NCBI GenBank assembly: GCA_029561505.1
Contig: JAKQXK010000054.1
Coordinates: forward strand, 1-7,921
Source of the DNA: Spirochaetota bacterium
GTDB taxonomy: Bacteria; Spirochaetota; Leptospiria; Turneriellales; Turneriellaceae
Reading direction: 5' to 3'
Length of the DNA: 7,921 nt
A program made the translations under genes and the position numbers. A model generated the notes under the pieces. It did no database searches. It saw only the letters and a program-made list of their open reading frames with translations, and was not told the DNA's origin. Of the stretch, positions 5,291 through 7,921 are shown piece by piece; positions within the stretch are counted from its first letter, which is position 1; each line of letters opens with the position of its first letter.

Positions 5291-5989
5291 TTAATTTGTC
5301 CTCTGTTTTTCAGAGCGAAAATACAGGTAAACGAACAGCGTGGCCGTTGCAGAAAGCAAATGCCAGGCGGCATGGCCCTGCCACAGGCTCTGCGGTACGC
5401 AGAGCTTCAGCTCTTTGTCGAGAACCCAGAAGGTTGAACCGGTATAATAGGCGACGACACCGACAATGATATACCAGTGCTGTATTTTAGTCTTAAGCCG
5501 CCGCTGTGTGAAGACGACGAAAACCACAAAACCCAGTATCAGCACGCCAAACAGTACGTCGTTCACTTCGGGAAAAAAATACATCAGCAGCGCGAAAAAT
5601 GTTACGAATGAAAAATAAAGCGTCAGCAGCGACCGGGTCGTGAGCGGGCGCAATCTTGAGTAATTGTAGAGATAGAGCACGGTCGCCAGAAAGTACATTC
5701 CCAAGAGGTCGAACCATTGCCCTAAATGCGTCAGAGATGCGTGAAAGAACATAGACCCGGCACCGGTAAGTGCCACGCCCAGCGCATAGAGGCGTGAATA
5801 GCCAGCGTTTGCAGTGAGCAGGTTTTGCGCAAAGCTCTTGCGTGAAAGCCATAGCACAATTGCGGCAACCACAAACATCGAGAGATTAGACCAGACATTC
5901 GCCGGCTGGCGTATTATTGAGTCCCACCGCACGGCTTCGCACCAGCACTGTGGCATACAATGCGCTGGCTTCAACGATTGCCAAAACAT
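5291..5989 (-). CDS. Alkaline-ceramidase-like membrane hydrolase (CREST superfamily)
   Basis: This encodes 232 residues with about seven membrane helices (roughly 33-48, 64-82, 91-109, 119-139, 144-161, 170-188, 204-224), so it is an inner-membrane protein. The metal site of the ceramidase/PAQR/CREST superfamily is complete: S79-x3-H83 (GSMFFH), D94 (QWFDLLGMY) and H206-x3-H210 (GHAAWH). In human ACER3, known from its structure, the equivalent residues are S77, H81, D92, H217 and H221, and the spacing of the first three is the same here. C17-E18 and the NVWSNLS region at 31-37 match the start of the ceramidase Pfam family. The likely reaction is zinc-dependent cleavage of an amide in a lipid. 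Whether the substrate is ceramide or another N-acyl lipid is unknown. The ATG at 5989 has no Shine-Dalgarno site. The gene is divergent from the STAS gene. Confidence 0.83.
   Translation of the reverse strand: MFWQSLKPAHCMPQCWCEAVRWDSIIRQPANVWSNLSMFVVAAIVLWLSRKSFAQNLLTANAGYSRLYALGVALTGAGSMFFHASLTHLGQWFDLLGMYFLATVLYLYNYSRLRPLTTRSLLTLYFSFVTFFALLMYFFPEVNDVLFGVLILGFVVFVVFTQRRLKTKIQHWYIIVGVVAYYTGSTFWVLDKELKLCVPQSLWQGHAAWHLLSATATLFVYLYFRSEKQRTN
5387..5405. other. 8-3-8 inverted repeat inside the ceramidase-like gene
   Basis: GCTCTGCG (5387-5394), 3-nt loop and CGCAGAGC (5398-5405) form a perfect GC-rich stem in coding sequence near residues 196-201. No T-run follows. It may be chance or a local mRNA structure. 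Confidence 0.4.
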
Positions 5990-6082
5990 GAGCCATGTTA
6001 TTAGAAGTCACGGCACGTGGCGAGCGGTTATCTGCGGCGCTAAACTGTTGACATTTTCATGCACGCCGGCAAATGTCGACCT
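5990..6082. promoter_or_regulatory. Divergent region between the ceramidase-like and STAS genes
   Basis: These 93 bp must hold the promoters of both genes unless they are transcribed from further away. A perfect TTGACA lies at 6048-6053 on the plus strand, but no good -10 is found at normal spacing. CACGTG at 6013-6018 is a 6-bp palindrome. Neither gene has a clear Shine-Dalgarno site here. Confidence 0.3.
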
Positions 6083-6421
6083 ATGCTCGAGGTTAGCCGT
6101 CACGACGAAGCACTCGTCATTCGCATCACAGAACCGCAGTTGCAGATGTATGCGATACCTCAGTTTAAGGCGATGGTCACCGACGCGATTGCGGCGAAGC
6201 CCAAAATTGTCATTTTCGATCTCGCCGAGGTCGACCACCTTGATTCTTCAGCGATGGGCGCTATGTTCCATTTTCTGCGAACCGTTCGCGATTACGGTGG
6301 CCGGCTCGGCATCACCAATGTGTCGGGCAAGGTGATGCAGGTCTTTAAGGTTACAAAGGCCGAAACGCAGTTTCAGCTTTTTGAGACGCTTGATGCTGCG
6401 ATAAAAGAACTTAAAGGCTAA
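6083..6421 (+). CDS. STAS-domain anti-sigma factor antagonist (SpoIIAA-like)
   Basis: From the ATG at 6083 this is 112 residues, a single STAS domain of usual length. It opens MLEVSRHDEALVIRI (first strands), then the helix IPQFKAMVTDAIAA, the strand KIVIFDLAEVDHLDSSAMGAMFHFLRTV and the last strand and helix RLGITNVSGKVMQVFKVTKAE. The LDSS motif (residues 54-57) is where SpoIIAA-type proteins are phosphorylated by a partner kinase. The unphosphorylated form binds the kinase/anti-sigma factor and frees a sigma factor or another output module. No kinase or phosphatase partner is encoded next to it. An upstream in-frame ATG at 6059 would add eight residues (MHAGKCRP), but these fall outside the domain, and TTGACA at 6048 would leave no room for a leader, so 6083 is preferred. 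The stop overlaps that of the convergent monooxygenase by 4 bp. Confidence 0.87.
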   Translation: MLEVSRHDEALVIRITEPQLQMYAIPQFKAMVTDAIAAKPKIVIFDLAEVDHLDSSAMGAMFHFLRTVRDYGGRLGITNVSGKVMQVFKVTKAETQFQLFETLDAAIKELKG

Positions 6422-7917
6422 TTAAACTCCAATGCTTCGTCGGCGATCGGCGAAAATTTCAGCATTGCGCTGTCAGAAATATAGTCGTTTGAAACTTTCC
6501 AGACGCCATGCGTGCCCTGTCTTGGCAGTTTGTCGATCGCGCGGCGGATATACCCTGAATTCAGGCCGCCCATTACCGTGTCGGCAGTTTTGACCTCGTC
6601 TTTTGCACGGGGAACGACGACACGCTGGCGGTTTTTATCCATGTGTTTGAGCAGGCGGCAGATATATTCACAAGCGATGTCTACCTTGAGAGTCCATGAG
6701 GCATTCGTGTAGCCGAAAATAATCGCCGCATTGGGAACTCCTTCTACGAGCACTGCCTTGTATGTCACGCGCTGCGTCACCGGCACTTTCGCGCCATCGA
6801 CCTCGACTTCGACGCCGCCCATCAGTTCGACGTTGAGCCCGGTCGCGCTCACGATGATATCGGCTTCAAGCTCGTTGCCCGATTTGAGTTTGATGCCGTT
6901 TTCGGTGAAGGTGTCAATCTGGTCGGTGACAACCGAAGCTTTGCCCGATTTCAGAGTTTTGAAAAGATCGCCGTCGGGCACCACGCAGAGGCGTTCATCC
7001 CACGGGTTGTATTTGGGCGAGAAGTGTTTGATGTCGACCGCATCACCCAGCTGACGCTTCGCGCCGCCGAGAATCAGCCGGCGAATCGCATCGGGTCGGG
7101 CTTTGGCGAGCATAAAAATGAGGCGCTGCAGCGCCACGTTGCGCATGCGCGCCATTTGGTAGACCCATGACTTCGGCAGAAAACGGCGCAGAGTTTCAGA
7201 GAGAAAATCATTCGAGGGAATCGAAACAATATACGTTGGTGAGCGTTGCAACATTGTGATGTGCGCCGTTTTGTCAGCCATTGCGGGCAGAAGCGTAACC
7301 GCGGTAGCTCCGCTGCCAATGACGACGACCTTCTTGCCCGCATAATCGAGGTTCTCAGGCCACTTCTGCGGATGAATAATCTGCCCTTTGAAGCTCTTCT
7401 CACCGGGAAACTCGGGTTGGTAGCCCTTGTCATAGTTGTAATAGCCTGTGCAGGCGATGATAAAATTCGCTGTGTACGTCTTTTTCTCTGTGCCCGCTTC
7501 ATTTTGCGATTCAATGGTCCAGAGTGCATCTTGCGTAGAGAACTTCGCGCCGGTGACTTTCGTGCCAAAACGGATATGGCGCAGCACGTCGTATTCTTTC
7601 GCGGTGTCTTCGACATACTGTTTGATCGCAGGCCCGTCAGAGAGCACGCGGGTCTCGGCCCAGGGGCGAAACCCAAAACCAAAAGTGTTCATGTCTGAAT
7701 CTGAGCGAATGCCGGGGTAACGGAAGAGATCCCACGTGCCGCCGACAGCCTGGCGCCGCTCGAGAATCGCGTATGACTTGCCGGGAAGCTCGCGTTTCAG
7801 ATGGCAGGCCGCCCCGATGCCCGAAATGCCGGCACCGATGATGAGTACGTCGAAATGTTCGCCTTGGGTGTTGCCTGCGCGTTCGTTCTGGCTATTTGCC
7901 TTCGCTTTTGTTGCCAT
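6418..7917 (-). CDS. ethA: EthA-type flavin Baeyer-Villiger monooxygenase
   Basis: This encodes 499 residues, near the family's usual 490. It is a flavin enzyme using NADPH and O2 to convert ketones to esters and to oxidise sulfur in small organics. The FAD site is GAGISG at 28-33, followed by ILERRQAVGGTWDLFRYPGIRSDSD (51-75). The Baeyer-Villiger signature FxGxxxHxxxWP is intact as FKGQIIHPQKWP (176-187). The NADPH site is GSGATA at 201-206, then MLQRSPTYIVS. NPWDERLCVVPDGDLF (304-319) and GYTNASWTL (402-410) match from memory the Mycobacterium tuberculosis EthA protein closely along the whole length, which is why the symbol is given; orthology is not proven. The first 20 residues are polar and unrelated to the fold. 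The ATG lies 4 bp from the right edge, so its ribosome site and promoter cannot be seen. The natural substrate is unknown. Confidence 0.92.
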   Translation of the reverse strand: MATKAKANSQNERAGNTQGEHFDVLIIGAGISGIGAACHLKRELPGKSYAILERRQAVGGTWDLFRYPGIRSDSDMNTFGFGFRPWAETRVLSDGPAIKQYVEDTAKEYDVLRHIRFGTKVTGAKFSTQDALWTIESQNEAGTEKKTYTANFIIACTGYYNYDKGYQPEFPGEKSFKGQIIHPQKWPENLDYAGKKVVVIGSGATAVTLLPAMADKTAHITMLQRSPTYIVSIPSNDFLSETLRRFLPKSWVYQMARMRNVALQRLIFMLAKARPDAIRRLILGGAKRQLGDAVDIKHFSPKYNPWDERLCVVPDGDLFKTLKSGKASVVTDQIDTFTENGIKLKSGNELEADIIVSATGLNVELMGGVEVEVDGAKVPVTQRVTYKAVLVEGVPNAAIIFGYTNASWTLKVDIACEYICRLLKHMDKNRQRVVVPRAKDEVKTADTVMGGLNSGYIRRAIDKLPRQGTHGVWKVSNDYISDSAMLKFSPIADEALEFN

Positions 7918-7921
7918 TTGG

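Noticed and set aside
5143..5469. Plus-strand 108-codon frame opposite the small ORF and ceramidase-like gene
   Set aside because: It overlaps the conserved C-terminal zinc-site region of the ceramidase-like gene and has a basic, low-complexity composition.
6048..6076. A promoter built on TTGACA at 6048-6053
   Set aside because: The best hexamers 16-18 bp downstream match TATAAT at about two positions only. Kept only as a note in the divergent region.
7074..7698. Open frames on both strands within the monooxygenase gene
   Set aside because: The monooxygenase frame is complete and matches a known family over its whole length, so the others are shadows.

Overview
The window looks like chromosomal DNA from a Gram-negative bacterium of moderate GC content. 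An outer-membrane beta-barrel protein ending in phenylalanine and two Sec-exported proteins point to a double membrane. The gene mix and the roughly mid-50s GC would suit a Leptospira-related spirochaete such as Turneriella, but that is a guess from general feel, not from a marker gene. I see no mobile elements, CRISPR arrays, tRNAs or rRNAs.

Left part (1-2320). A SulP-family anion transporter runs off the left edge on the minus strand. It lies 43 bp downstream of a small outer-membrane barrel gene, also on the minus strand. A 212-bp divergent region with several palindromes separates the barrel from a plus-strand gene for a small exported PsbP/DUF1795-like protein. That gene ends in two tandem hairpins, the second a good terminator candidate.

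Middle part (2320-4910). An extended short-chain dehydrogenase/epimerase is followed by the most interesting unit in the window. This is an ArsR-family repressor with three cysteine pairs, preceded by an 8-4-8 palindromic operator. It overlaps by 10 bp a 393-residue ATP-grasp protein whose motif order is circularly permuted, as in glutathionylspermidine synthase. The pair reads as a metal(loid)- or thiol-stress-responsive operon making an unknown ligase product. The ligase gene also carries a perfect 13-4-13 inverted repeat inside its coding sequence.

Right part (4909-7921). A small uncertain minus-strand ORF is followed by a seven-helix membrane protein of the alkaline ceramidase (CREST) superfamily with a complete zinc site. 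A STAS-domain (SpoIIAA-like) protein is divergent from it. The STAS gene converges, with overlapping stop codons, on an EthA-type flavin Baeyer-Villiger monooxygenase. These genes do not form one obvious pathway. Themes are membrane/lipid chemistry (ceramidase-like, SDR, BVMO) and stress response (ArsR unit).
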